64,000 nucleotides of DNA from Pelagibius sp050043265 (lineage in GTDB: Bacteria; Pseudomonadota; Alphaproteobacteria; Kiloniellales; Kiloniellaceae), in assembly GCA_050043265.1 (NCBI GenBank), contig JBHJIR010000010.1, forward strand, positions 1 through 64,000. The letters run 5' to 3'. Each line of letters begins with the position of its first letter. Positions within the stretch are counted from its first letter, which is position 1. Positions 1 through 8,650 of this stretch are shown piece after piece. The notes under the pieces were generated by a model. It searched no databases. It saw only the letters and a list, made by a program, of their open reading frames with translations, and had not been told where the DNA came from. The translations under genes were made by a program, and so were the position numbers.

Positions 1-492
1 GATGCGCCGCTGGCGCCGGGCGGCATCCGCATTCACTACACCTGCGGCAATGCCGAGGTCGAAGTGATCACCCACGAATACATGTCGACCATCCTGCCGG
101 GCGCGTCGACCAGCGACGGCGACCATTTCCTCTGCGTTGCCAAGCACGGGGTCGCCTCCCTTTTCGTGGAGACGCCGGCGGGCGGATCGAGTACGGCGAG
201 CAAGCTGATCTACCTGATGCCCTGCGACCGCGCGGCGGAGAAGCAGCTGGAGCTGACCTGGAATGCCAAGGGTTTCTACAACTTCAAGACCGAGGATGGC
301 CAGAAAGGCGTGGTCGCCCGCACCGTCCTTGACGACGCAACGCTGATGAAGCCCGCCTGCGGGGAGTTCGGGCCTCCCCACGGCGAGATGCGGCAGCGGG
401 TGAAGGACTGGTTCCGGGGCCAGATCTTTTCGCGGCCGGGCGACACGAAACAGGGCTACACAGACAAGGGTTACACCGGCACACGGGGGTAA
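1..492 (+). CDS. C-terminal part of an unknown protein (5' end outside window)
   Basis: The reading frame is open from base 1 (first codons read D-A-P-L-A-P-G-G) to a TAA at 490-492, so the gene starts upstream of the window. I do not recognise the family. The visible 163 residues contain four scattered cysteines and a Lys/Arg/Gly-rich tail with a repeated G-Y-T motif, and no membrane segment. A GTG at 64 could be read as a start, but the frame continues upstream without a stop, so a partial gene is more likely. The next gene starts 24 bp downstream on the same strand, so the two probably share a transcript, and that neighbour is a lipoprotein. Confidence 0.6.
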   Translation, partial: DAPLAPGGIRIHYTCGNAEVEVITHEYMSTILPGASTSDGDHFLCVAKHGVASLFVETPAGGSSTASKLIYLMPCDRAAEKQLELTWNAKGFYNFKTEDGQKGVVARTVLDDATLMKPACGEFGPPHGEMRQRVKDWFRGQIFSRPGDTKQGYTDKGYTGTRG

Positions 493-515
493 GTGCCGAG
501 AAGAGGGGAGTATCC

Positions 516-2084
516 ATGATCAGAAGTTTGCGCGCCTTAGGCACGGCGCTGCTGGGCGGCGCGGTCCTGGGCGCCTGCGCCATGTCGACGGAACAAACGC
601 AGCAGCAGTTCGCCAACGACATCCGCACCCGTGGCGGCAATCCCTATATCGAGGCGCCGGTGGTGCGCGACTTCGAGCAGCGCATCGAGGCTATCACCCT
701 GGCCGAGCACATCCGCGACGGGTCCTACGCCAAGCGCTTCGATCCGCGCAACGAGGTGGTGCTGGGCAACTTCGCGGACCGCTTCGACCGCAAGGAACTC
801 GACCGCTACATGGCGCTGGCCGACCAGGGCTTCGAGGCCGCCGCGGGGGCCCTTTACCCGCAGATCGGCAACGAGAACGGCTGTACCATCGACGCGGCGG
901 CTGCCGCCTTTCCCCGCGGCGGCGGCGCCCCCTTGACATTCGACTGGCGCCTGGAGCGCGGCGGATGCTCCGACGGACTGGCCCAGGGCGTCGGCCGCGC
1001 AGTCTCCGGCGACGGCTCCGCCACCTTCGTCGGCCGCTTCGATCGCGGTCTGATGTTGGATGGGGTGTTCCAGACCAAAGATGCCGAGACCGGACGCCAC
1101 ATTCTGGTCATCGGCGGCGTGCCGCAACAGGAACTGATCGGGCGCCATCTCGCCGCTTTCACCAATGCGGACGGCAGCCGCTGGTTCTACTACGGCGCTG
1201 CCCGCAGCGATGCGGCCCTGCACGGCTTCGGTATGAAAGTTTCCGATCCGCCGGAAGCTCGGCTCGTCACCATGATCGGTGAATTCCGCGACGACAAGCT
1301 GGGCGGTTTCGGCGCCGTTCAGTTCAAGAAGACCTGGGACGAGATTTTCAGCTACGGCGCACGCCTGGGCTCCTGGAAGGACGGCAAGGCGCACGGCCTG
1401 ACCGCCTACACCGACGGCGCCGCCGTCATCGAGGTCGGCGAGTATCAGAACGGCAAGGCGAACGGCGTAGTCTATGGGCGCTACGGTTCCTGGGAAGGCG
1501 CCTACCACCAGTTTTCCGTCGGCACCTTCCGCAACGGCCGCCAGCACGGCACCCGTTATGTCTCGGAGTCGACCACCATCGACGACCAGTGGACCAATGA
1601 GGAATACTGGGTAAACGGCGAGATGACCGGCTCGACCCGCTGGGTGGACAACGTGGACCTGACCCAGATTTTCGCCATCGCCGCCGGCTCCACCTTCATT
1701 GCCACCGCGGATATCCCCAGTGTGTCGCAGATGGAGATCGGCGGAGCCCTGGTGTCCGACGTGTTCAACGGCAACGGCCCCAATGCTTTGAACAACCTGC
1801 AGGCCCGCTACGCCGCCGCGGCCCAGTCGAGCCAGTCGGGTTCCAGCAGCGGCGGTGCGTCGCAGAGCAGTTCCGGCGGCGGCCCGCTGAAGACCTACAA
1901 CGCCGTCTTCACCTGCCCGGAGACCGGCCGCCAGGCCAACATCCCCGTGCCCTACCGCACGGAGATGTGCCGGGTCGCGGCGATCGACTTCGCCAAGACC
2001 TACGCGTGCAACCTGATGGACCAGGAAAGGGTCATGCGCAACTGCCAGGCCGCCTGCGGCGACCCCCAATGCCTGCAGCAATAG
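516..2084 (+). CDS. Putative outer-membrane lipoprotein with MORN-like repeats and Cys-rich C-terminus
   Basis: The 522-residue product begins with a short basic signal and a lipobox (LGAC, Cys21), so it is probably lipidated and exported. Residues about 278-350 hold MORN-like repeats (GSWKDGKAHG, GEYQNGKANG, GTFRNGRQHG), a motif known for surface or lipid-associated proteins. A Ser/Gly linker near residue 440 leads to a C-terminal domain with six cysteines, suggesting disulfides in the periplasm. A GGGGAG ribosome-binding site sits just before the ATG. No enzymatic motif is visible. The function is unknown. The 3' end carries a 17-bp tandem duplication that includes the stop codon. Confidence 0.85.
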   Translation: MIRSLRALGTALLGGAVLGACAMSTEQTQQQFANDIRTRGGNPYIEAPVVRDFEQRIEAITLAEHIRDGSYAKRFDPRNEVVLGNFADRFDRKELDRYMALADQGFEAAAGALYPQIGNENGCTIDAAAAAFPRGGGAPLTFDWRLERGGCSDGLAQGVGRAVSGDGSATFVGRFDRGLMLDGVFQTKDAETGRHILVIGGVPQQELIGRHLAAFTNADGSRWFYYGAARSDAALHGFGMKVSDPPEARLVTMIGEFRDDKLGGFGAVQFKKTWDEIFSYGARLGSWKDGKAHGLTAYTDGAAVIEVGEYQNGKANGVVYGRYGSWEGAYHQFSVGTFRNGRQHGTRYVSESTTIDDQWTNEEYWVNGEMTGSTRWVDNVDLTQIFAIAAGSTFIATADIPSVSQMEIGGALVSDVFNGNGPNALNNLQARYAAAAQSSQSGSSSGGASQSSSGGGPLKTYNAVFTCPETGRQANIPVPYRTEMCRVAAIDFAKTYACNLMDQERVMRNCQAACGDPQCLQQ

Positions 2085-2104
2085 AGGGCCTGCAACAGTA
2101 GGGG
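2071..2104 (+). repeat. 17-bp tandem duplication spanning the lipoprotein stop codon
   Basis: Bases 2071-2087 and 2088-2104 are adjacent 17-mers matching at 14 of 17 positions. The first contains the gene's last codons and stop (CTG CAG CAA TAG). The second reads CTG CAA CAG TAG. All three differences are A/G transitions. Confidence 0.7.
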
Positions 2105-2105
2105 A

Positions 2106-2501
2106 CTAATCGCCGAGGCGGCGTGACGCCTCGGCGGCCATGTCGGCGAACTCACGCAGGAAGACCGAGCCCTTGACGCTGCGCTGGACCAGGACCGAAC
2201 GCCTATCCTGTTCGTCGGCCTTGCGGCGCACGAACTCCAGCCGCTCCAGGCGGTCGACGGCGCGGGTCACCGCCGGTTTCGACATATTGAGGGTCTTGGC
2301 CAAACCCCGCACGGTGTGCGGCGGCGGTGCCAGATAAACCTCCAGGAAGAGGGCGAACTGCCGGGTGGTGAGATCGGGCAACGAACGATTCAGCCCGCGC
2401 ACCATCACGCTGTGCCACAGGGCGAGCGCCTGGGCCGGCTGCAGCCCGGGACTGTGCGGAGGGCGGCCGGAAGCGGGGGTCGGTGTCGGAGGCGCAGCCA
2501 T
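2106..2501 (-). CDS. MarR-family transcriptional regulator
   Basis: The 131-residue product has the winged-helix core of MarR regulators: a conserved L-T-x-R-Q-F-A-L-F helix, the recognition-helix region NMSKPAVTRAVDRLE, and a wing with K-A-D-E-Q-D-R-R-S. MarR proteins bind DNA as dimers and usually respond to small ligands. It is short for the family because the C-terminal dimerisation helices are brief. It lies downstream of the M17 aminopeptidase on the same strand (132 bp gap) and converges on the lipoprotein gene. Its last codons form a strong hairpin (2111-2136). The target is unknown. Confidence 0.85.
   Translation of the reverse strand: MAAPPTPTPASGRPPHSPGLQPAQALALWHSVMVRGLNRSLPDLTTRQFALFLEVYLAPPPHTVRGLAKTLNMSKPAVTRAVDRLERLEFVRRKADEQDRRSVLVQRSVKGSVFLREFADMAAEASRRLGD
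2111..2136 (-). terminator. Perfect 10-bp hairpin at the marR 3' end, no U-tract
   Basis: CGCCGAGGCG, a 6-base loop, then CGCCTCGGCG, lying inside the last codons of the marR-like gene and between two converging genes. Neither side has a T-run, so it is not a classical intrinsic terminator. It may stabilise 3' ends or aid termination in both directions. Confidence 0.35.
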
Positions 2502-2633
2502 GACGGCGGCTCGTTCTCATTGCAGAAGCGAAACAAATTCTGACGAAGCCACGCCGCCGGCGCAAGCCCACCGCGCACCTTAAGCTGTGACAACGGCAGG
2601 AACGCCGGCCCTCGGCGGGCTGGTTTGCCGAGG

Positions 2634-4046
2634 TCAGGTAGTCTTGGTCGGGCTGCGGCGCACCAGTTCGACGATGGCACCGTAGACCGCGCGCAACCCC
2701 ATGGCCTCGCCACCTTCCGGGCGGCCCGGACGGCTGGCGACATTCCACGCCATGATGTCGAAGTGGGCCCAGCGGGTGTTCGGGCCGACGAACTGTTCGA
2801 GGAACAGCGCTGCGGTGATCGCCCCGGCATAAGGGCTGTTGGAAATGTTGTTGAGGTCGGCGACCTTGCTCTCCAGGCCCTGGCGGTAGGGGCGGTACAG
2901 CGGCAGGCGCCATACCGGATCGCCCTCGGACACGCCGTGGCGCATGATCAGGCCGGAAAGCTTGTCGTCGTTGCTGAAGAAGGCGGGCAGTTCCGGGCCG
3001 AGGGCGACCCGCGCCGCCCCGGTCAGGGTCGCGAAGTCGACCAGCAGGTCGGGCTTTTCGCTGTCCGCCTCTGCCAGGGCGTCGCAGAGCACCAGGCGCC
3101 CCTCGGCGTCGGTATTGCCGACCTCGACGGTCAGGCCCTTGCGGGTCTGCAGCACGTCCATGGGCCGGAAGGCGTTGCCGGCGACGGCATTCTCTACCGC
3201 CGGGACCAGCACCCGCAGGCGCAGCGGCAGTTTTTCCGCCATGATCAGCGAAGCTAGGCCCAGCACGTGGGCGGCCCCGCCCATGTCCTTCTTCATCAGC
3301 TTCATACCGGCCGCCGGCTTCAGGTCCAGGCCGCCGGAATCGAAGCAGACGCCCTTGCCGACCAGCGTCACCTTGGGACCGCGGGTGCCCCAGCGCAGGT
3401 CGATCAGACGCGGCTCGTCGGTGGCGGCGCGACCGACGGCATGGATCGCCGGGTAGTTGCGCTTCAGCAGGGTGTCGCCGACGATGACCGTGCACTTGGC
3501 CTTGTGCCGCTTGGCCAGCGCACGGGCGGCCTCGGCCAGTTGTGTCGGACCCATGTCGTTGGCCGGTGTATTGACCAGGTCGCGCACCAGGGCAACGGCC
3601 TCGGCAGTATGGGTGACCTGGCCCTGATCGGCCGACTTGGGCCACACCAGGCGGGCCAGTTCCCGCGCCTTTGCCCCCTGGCCGTTGGTTTTGTAGCGGG
3701 TGAAGGCGTAGCCGCCGAGCATCCAGCCCAGCGCGGCACGCGACGCGGCGGCCGGTTTCAGCGCATGGTCGAGGCGGTAGACCCCTTCCGGCAATGCCGA
3801 GGGCAGGCCGCCGAACGACCAGATCGGCTCGTCGGCGTCGATCACCAGCAGCACCTCCGCCAGCGCGCCGCCCTCTCCCGGCAACAGGCAGAAGCCGCCC
3901 GGCTGGGCGCGGAAACCGCTCGATGCCACCCAGGCGCGGCGCGGGGCGGGCTGTGCCTTCAGCCAGTCGTCGTAGGCATCGCGCGTCAACGCGGTAATCG
4001 GGGTCGCTTTAGGGTCGTCGTCGACAAGAATAGCGTTGCTGGCCAA
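2634..4046 (-). CDS. Leucyl aminopeptidase family (M17) metallopeptidase
   Basis: M17 enzymes are cytosolic hexameric di-metal aminopeptidases that remove N-terminal residues from peptides. The family signature NTDAEGRL is present around residue 309, and the metal-binding segment VGKGVCFDSGG lies near residue 230 with a following K-P-A-A-G-M-K-x-M-K-K-D-M-G-G. The chosen start is TTG at 4046, which has a GGAG ribosome-binding site 6 bases upstream and gives 470 residues, normal for the family. The frame is open further upstream to 4328, but that would overlap the divergent GST gene. The MarR gene lies downstream on the same strand. Confidence 0.85.
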   Translation of the reverse strand: MASNAILVDDDPKATPITALTRDAYDDWLKAQPAPRRAWVASSGFRAQPGGFCLLPGEGGALAEVLLVIDADEPIWSFGGLPSALPEGVYRLDHALKPAAASRAALGWMLGGYAFTRYKTNGQGAKARELARLVWPKSADQGQVTHTAEAVALVRDLVNTPANDMGPTQLAEAARALAKRHKAKCTVIVGDTLLKRNYPAIHAVGRAATDEPRLIDLRWGTRGPKVTLVGKGVCFDSGGLDLKPAAGMKLMKKDMGGAAHVLGLASLIMAEKLPLRLRVLVPAVENAVAGNAFRPMDVLQTRKGLTVEVGNTDAEGRLVLCDALAEADSEKPDLLVDFATLTGAARVALGPELPAFFSNDDKLSGLIMRHGVSEGDPVWRLPLYRPYRQGLESKVADLNNISNSPYAGAITAALFLEQFVGPNTRWAHFDIMAWNVASRPGRPEGGEAMGLRAVYGAIVELVRRSPTKTT

Positions 4047-4192
4047 GAGAGGCTCCGAAGCTGGTTTCGGGCAAAGGGGAATATCACGGCGCGGCGGACT
4101 TGCCCGGCGGGCGCATCTTTGCTCTAAATCGCCGCGCTGTCGACTCGCAGAACGCAAAGTGGCATCAGCCGCACACCGATGAGAGCAAGACG

Positions 4193-4840
4193 ATGACGGA
4201 CTATACCCTGATCCTGGGCAACAAGACCTATTCCTCGTGGTCGCTACGCGGCTGGCTGCTGGCCAAGCAGGCCGGCATCGCCTTCGAAGAGGTGGTGATA
4301 TTCCTGCGCAAGCCGCACACCCGGGCAAAACTTCTGAAGGTCACCCCGGCCGGCAAAGTACCGACACTCGTCGTCGACGGCGACCCTGTGTGGGACAGCC
4401 TCGCCATCGCCGAATATCTCGCCGAAAGCTTCCCGGACAAGGGCCTGTGGCCGGCCGATCCGGCGGCCCGCCGCCTGGCGCGCTGCGTCAGCGCCGAGAT
4501 GCATTCCGGCTTCAGCGAGCTGCGCGGCGCCCTGCCGATGAACCTCAGCCAGCACTATCCCAACCACCCGATCGGTTCCGGCGTGCAGGCCGATGTCGAC
4601 CGCATTCAGGCGATCTGGGGCGACTGCCGCAGCCGTTTCGGCAAGGGCGGCGACTTCCTGTTTGGCGCCTTCTCGGCCGCCGATGCCTTCTATGCGCCCA
4701 TCGTAACGCGCTTTCGCACCTATGACGTGAAACTGGATGCCGTGAGCGAGGCCTACTGCACGGCCGTGACGAACACGGCCTGGATGCAGGAGTGGGCCGC
4801 CGACGCCGCCGAAGAAACCGAAGTGATCGTCTTCGACTGA
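4193..4840 (+). CDS. Glutathione S-transferase family protein
   Basis: The 215-residue protein has the GST layout: an N-terminal thioredoxin-like domain (NKTYSSWSLRGWLLAKQAG, then T-P-A-G-K-V-P-T-L with the cis-proline, and the D-S-L-A-I-A-E-Y-L glutathione-contact helix) followed by an alpha-helical domain. GSTs conjugate or reduce substrates with glutathione in the cytosol. The substrate cannot be predicted. The start at 4193 is chosen because homologous sequence begins there and upstream codons look unlike coding DNA. The gene is divergent from the aminopeptidase and convergent with the TAXI receptor. Its 3' end is duplicated in tandem. Confidence 0.87.
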   Translation: MTDYTLILGNKTYSSWSLRGWLLAKQAGIAFEEVVIFLRKPHTRAKLLKVTPAGKVPTLVVDGDPVWDSLAIAEYLAESFPDKGLWPADPAARRLARCVSAEMHSGFSELRGALPMNLSQHYPNHPIGSGVQADVDRIQAIWGDCRSRFGKGGDFLFGAFSAADAFYAPIVTRFRTYDVKLDAVSEAYCTAVTNTAWMQEWAADAAEETEVIVFD

Positions 4841-4861
4841 TTCGACTTCGACCGATTCGAC
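4832..4861 (+). repeat. 15-bp tandem duplication over the GST stop codon
   Basis: TTCGACTGATTCGAC (4832-4846, containing codons F-D-stop) is followed directly by TTCGACCGATTCGAC (4847-4861), 14 of 15 identical. The TGA of the first copy is CGA in the second. Confidence 0.75.
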
Positions 4862-4868
4862 TGGGACG

Positions 4869-5924
4869 CTATTTCATCATCCCGATTTCGCGGTAGTAGC
4901 GCGCGGCCCCGGCGTGCAGCGGGATGCCGAGGCCGTCGAGCGCTTTCTCCAAAACAATCTGGCTGCCCTTGGGATGACCCTTGTCGAGCAGCGCGCGCGT
5001 GCTCGGATGCCACAGCGCCTGGGTGATGGCGTAGACGGTTTCCTCGGGCACCTTGTCGGAGACGATCCATTGCGCCCCGACCGAGAGGGTCTGCACCGCG
5101 CGGATGCCCGGATAGGTCCCGGCGGGCAGCGCCTGGCGGGCGAAAAAAGGCCGGTCGGCCAGCAGCGTGTCGACTTCCGGCCCAACAATCGGGATGAGGT
5201 CGATCAGCGCCTCTTCAGCCAGTTCCAACACCGCCGCCGCCGGCGTGCCGGCGACGAAGAAGAAGCCGTCGATCTCGCCCTCGCGCAGGGCATCCGCCGC
5301 CGCGCCGGAGGCCAGCGCGAAATCCTCGAAATCCGCCTGGGCGATGCCGAAGGCGCGCAACACCAGCAGGGCGTCGACCCGGGTGCCGGAGCCTGGGCGG
5401 TCGACCGAGATCTTCTTGCCCTTGATGTCGGCCACGGACTCGATGCCGGCATCGGCTCGGACCACCAAGTGGATGGTCTCGGGATAGAGGTTGGCGATGG
5501 CCCGCAGCGATTTCAGCGGCCCCCCCTCCAGGAACAGTTCCTCGCCGCGATAGGCCCAATAGGCGACGTCGGACTGGCTGAAGCCGGATTCGATGACGCC
5601 CTCTTCGATCTGGCGCACGTTGTCGACGGAGCCACGCGTCGACTGGGCCACGGCGACCAGGCCGGTGACGCCGCAACTGCCGCCGCCCTCGCAATCGCGG
5701 CTGCCCGGCGGGCTGGAGATCGCGCTGGCGATGATGCCGCCGATCGGGAAGTAGGTGCCGGCGGTCGAGCCGGTGCCGATGCGAAAAAAGCGGATATCCT
5801 GCGCGCCGGCGCCGCCCGGCGCCCCGACCGCGGCAAAGGCCAACAGCGGCAGCAGGAGAAACGCGGCAATCCAGCCCCGTTTGCGGGATCTGTCGACGGT
5901 GGCCGCTGTCTTCGAGGATGCCAT
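4869..5924 (-). CDS. TAXI-family TRAP transporter solute-binding receptor
   Basis: The 351-residue protein starts with a basic stretch and a hydrophobic signal segment (residues about 16-40) and is probably periplasmic. After it comes the TAXI signature: IRFFRIGTGSTAGTYFPIGG, then a C-x-x-x-G-S-C-G pair of cysteines, and the typical V-D-N-V-R-Q-I-E-E-G ligand-pocket region. TAXI receptors deliver small carboxylates such as glutamate-like or C4 acids to fused TRAP permeases. No permease gene is adjacent, so this is an orphan receptor or works with a distant DctQM-type partner. The ligand is not predictable from sequence alone. Confidence 0.9.
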   Translation of the reverse strand: MASSKTAATVDRSRKRGWIAAFLLLPLLAFAAVGAPGGAGAQDIRFFRIGTGSTAGTYFPIGGIIASAISSPPGSRDCEGGGSCGVTGLVAVAQSTRGSVDNVRQIEEGVIESGFSQSDVAYWAYRGEELFLEGGPLKSLRAIANLYPETIHLVVRADAGIESVADIKGKKISVDRPGSGTRVDALLVLRAFGIAQADFEDFALASGAAADALREGEIDGFFFVAGTPAAAVLELAEEALIDLIPIVGPEVDTLLADRPFFARQALPAGTYPGIRAVQTLSVGAQWIVSDKVPEETVYAITQALWHPSTRALLDKGHPKGSQIVLEKALDGLGIPLHAGAARYYREIGMMK

Positions 5925-6135
5925 GGCGTGTCTCCGCTGGGCTGGAGTTCCTCCGCGCCAAGAGGTTCTCGTAAGGAAAGACTCTCCTGGACGGGGTTGG
6001 CCTGGGGCGCGCCGTCCGCTGGCCGGACCGCAGCGTCCCTGCGATCCCCAGGTATATCAAGCCTTAGGGCGGGTTCATAGAGGGCCAGATCGGAACAGCC
6101 GGTGGGGCCAGCCCTACCGGGCGGCCCTTCCCTGT

Positions 6136-6873
6136 TCAGGCTGCGGCGCGGCGCGCCTTCAGCCGCTTGTAGACGACCGGCAGCAGGGAGAGCAGCGACA
6201 ACCCGACCAGACCCGCCACGACTTCCACCGTCAGCACGCTGTCCAGCGTGAAAGCGCCGCCCTGGTCGAAGACCGAGCCGAGGCCGGCGCCGGCCAGGAC
6301 GAACACCAAGGTGCCGGGCACGATACCGACGACCGTGCCGACGATATAGGTGCGCAACGACACGCCCAGGAACGCCGGCACCACGTTCACCACAAAGAAC
6401 GGAAACAGCGGGATGAGGCGCAGCATCAGCATGTAGCTGAGGGCGTTCTCCCGGAAGCCCGCCTCCATACGCTGCATGAAGGGACCCGCCTTGGCGCGGA
6501 AGTAATCGCCAAAGGCACTGCGCGCGACCAGGAAGAGGGTCGCGGCACCAAGCGTGGCACCGACCACGACATAGAGCGTGCCGAGGGTAACGCCGAAGAG
6601 AAAGCCGCCGGCGATGGTCAGTATCGCGCCGACAGGCAGAATCAGGAGGGTGGTCACCGCGTAGAGGGCGACGAAGGCGAGCGCCGCGATCACCCCCATA
6701 TCGGCGACAAAGCCGTTCAGGGCGCTGCGGTGCTCGCGCAGTGTGTCGATGCTGAAATGCTCGTACAGGCCAAGCTGGCGGGCCAGGATGAAGGCGGCCA
6801 CCAGCGCCAGGACCGGCAGCAGACGCCGCAGGACCGACCGCCGGAAGGCATTGTTCTGCCGGGTCTCTGTCAC
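6136..6873 (-). CDS. TVP38/TMEM64 (SNARE-associated / DedA-like) inner-membrane protein
   Basis: The 245-residue protein has a first membrane segment at about 16-33, several more between 50 and 190, and a last one near 205-230. The central part contains the family's G-x-x-F-G motif (GGFLFGVTLGTLYVVVGATL) and a proline-rich re-entrant segment (RLIPLFPFFVVN). DedA-superfamily members are linked to phospholipid or undecaprenyl-phosphate flipping and to envelope homeostasis. It starts 25 bp after the flavin disulfide reductase gene on the same strand and is very likely co-transcribed. The two domains are known as fusions in other bacteria, which supports a joint role. Confidence 0.88.
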   Translation of the reverse strand: MTETRQNNAFRRSVLRRLLPVLALVAAFILARQLGLYEHFSIDTLREHRSALNGFVADMGVIAALAFVALYAVTTLLILPVGAILTIAGGFLFGVTLGTLYVVVGATLGAATLFLVARSAFGDYFRAKAGPFMQRMEAGFRENALSYMLMLRLIPLFPFFVVNVVPAFLGVSLRTYIVGTVVGIVPGTLVFVLAGAGLGSVFDQGGAFTLDSVLTVEVVAGLVGLSLLSLLPVVYKRLKARRAAA

Positions 6874-6898
6874 GCTCGCTCCTCGCGCCTTTTCACGC

Positions 6899-8341
6899 TC
6901 AGCCGAACCACTGCAGGAAGCGCACGATCTTCTTCGTGCGCTCGCTGAACAGGCTGGGCGTGTAGTAGCTGCCCGCCACGCGCTTGTTCACTTCGCCCAG
7001 GGTAGGATAAGGGGCGATCATGTTGGCGATGGCACCGACCTTCAGGCCCTGGCCGATGGCTAGCACCCAGGGATGCAGCAGTTCGCCGGCATGGCGCCCG
7101 GCAATCGAGGCACCGAGGACTTTGCCGCGCGCGCCGACCACCACCTTGACCAGACCATCGGTCGCCAACTCGGTGCGGGCGCGGTCATTCTCGGCGAAGG
7201 ACCAGGTCAGCGCCTTCACGTCGTCGCCGTGCTTCTCGCGGGCTTGGGCCTCGGTGAGGCCGACATGGGCGATCTCCGGATCGGTGTAGGTGACCCAGGG
7301 CAGCGCGGCGTAGTCCACCTTGGCCGGCAGCTTGAACAGCGCGTTACGGATAACGATGCCGGCATGATATCCGGCGACATGAGTGAACTGGTAAGCGCCG
7401 AGGCCCTCGATCACAGCGACATCGCCCAGGGCGAAGATGCGTTTGTTGCTGCTGCGCAGACGCCGGTCCACGGCAATGCCCTTGGGCGAATAGGCCACCC
7501 CCGCCGCGTCGAGGCCGAGGCTCTCTACGGTCGCCTTGCGGCCGGCGGCCACCAGCAGGTGGGAGCCGGTCAGCGTCAAGGTCTCGCCATTCTCCTCAAT
7601 TGTCACCGCGACGGCATTGCCCTGCTGGGCGACACCCTTGATCGCAATGCCTTCGTGGATCTCGACGCCGTCCTCGGCCAGGCGGCGGCGCGCAAAGGCG
7701 GTCACCTCCGGGTCGTCCTTGCCGAGAACCGTGAACATCTCCAGCAGAGATACCCGGGCACCGAGACGGCGCTGGGCCTGGGCCAGTTCGGCACCGATGG
7801 GCCCGCCGCCGATGACGATCAGGTGCTCCGGCCGCTCGGCCAGATCGAAGACCGTCTCGTTGGTCAGGTAGGCGACGCCGTCGAGGCCGGGAATCGGTGG
7901 CACCGCTGGCGTGGAGCCGGTGGCAACGACGAAACGCCTGGCCCTGACCGTGGTCTCGCCAGCCACCAACTCGCGCGGGCCGGTGAACCGTGCCGCGGCC
8001 TGCAGTACCGTGACCCCAAGGCCTTCGAAGCGCGCCACCGAATCATGCGGCGCGATGCCGGCAATGACACCCTCCAGGTGATCGCGCACCGCGGCGAAGT
8101 CGACTGTCGGCTCGTGGCCGTTCACGCCGAAGCGGCCGGCATGGCGCACCGTGTCCGCCGTCGCCGCCGCCGCGATCAAGGCCTTGGAGGGCACGCAGCC
8201 GGTGTTCAGGCAATCGCCGCCCATCTTGGCCTTTTCGATCAGCACGACGCGGGCGCCCATCTGGGCCGCGCCGGCCGCCACCGACAACCCGCCGGAACCG
8301 CCGCCGATGACGCAGAGATCGGCCTCCAGAATTTTCGCCAT
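6899..8341 (-). CDS. FAD-dependent pyridine nucleotide-disulfide oxidoreductase (MerA/Lpd-like)
   Basis: The 480-residue protein has an N-terminal FAD-binding Rossmann motif (VIGGGSGG, residues 11-18), the redox-active GGDCLNTGCVPSK with Cys44 and Cys49, a second NAD(P) motif (VIGGGPIGAELAQ) and the C-terminal interface domain with H-P-W. It resembles mercuric reductase in overall sequence but lacks the N-terminal metal-binding domain and the C-terminal Cys-Cys pair, so mercury reduction is not supported. It lacks lipoyl-complex neighbours, so a dihydrolipoamide dehydrogenase role is also doubtful. It is the first gene of a two-gene unit with the TVP38 protein. The substrate is unknown. Confidence 0.88.
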   Translation of the reverse strand: MAKILEADLCVIGGGSGGLSVAAGAAQMGARVVLIEKAKMGGDCLNTGCVPSKALIAAAATADTVRHAGRFGVNGHEPTVDFAAVRDHLEGVIAGIAPHDSVARFEGLGVTVLQAAARFTGPRELVAGETTVRARRFVVATGSTPAVPPIPGLDGVAYLTNETVFDLAERPEHLIVIGGGPIGAELAQAQRRLGARVSLLEMFTVLGKDDPEVTAFARRRLAEDGVEIHEGIAIKGVAQQGNAVAVTIEENGETLTLTGSHLLVAAGRKATVESLGLDAAGVAYSPKGIAVDRRLRSSNKRIFALGDVAVIEGLGAYQFTHVAGYHAGIVIRNALFKLPAKVDYAALPWVTYTDPEIAHVGLTEAQAREKHGDDVKALTWSFAENDRARTELATDGLVKVVVGARGKVLGASIAGRHAGELLHPWVLAIGQGLKVGAIANMIAPYPTLGEVNKRVAGSYYTPSLFSERTKKIVRFLQWFG

Positions 8342-8650
8342 ACGATGCTTCCCTCATCCCCCGGCACCCCCGGCGCGGCGTTTCGCCGTCAAGCCGCCAT
8401 GCTAAGGTCCAGATAAGTGGCCCGCGACGCAACTAAAGGCTTTTCACAGCGTTGTGAGAGGCCGTGAAAGCGGCGATCCCCGCCCGTCCGGGCTACCTAT
8501 GAGGCAGATTTCCCCAACAATCTTAACGTTTTACAGCGCCGCGGCAGCAGTGACACAATTCCGCCGCCGGGGAACGGCCAGAGTCAGCGCCGAAGTCAGC
8601 GCCGGGAACGCCGCCCCGGCAAGGCGCCACAGGGAGTTCAAGAGAGCATT
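8342..8650. other. 309-bp divergent intergenic region
   Basis: This region separates the disulfide reductase (leftward) from the SLC13-type permease (rightward) and must hold both promoters. I see an A/T-rich stretch near 8509-8535 and a GGGAG-type ribosome-binding site just before the permease GTG. No RNA gene, clear operator or short gene was recognised. Confidence 0.4.

Noticed and set aside
4047..4328. N-terminal extension of the M17 aminopeptidase
   Set aside because: It overlaps the divergent GST start, has no family similarity, and the TTG at 4046 has a good ribosome-binding site.
6899..8341. Mercuric reductase and a mer operon
   Set aside because: No N-terminal metal-binding domain, no C-terminal Cys pair and no mer genes nearby.
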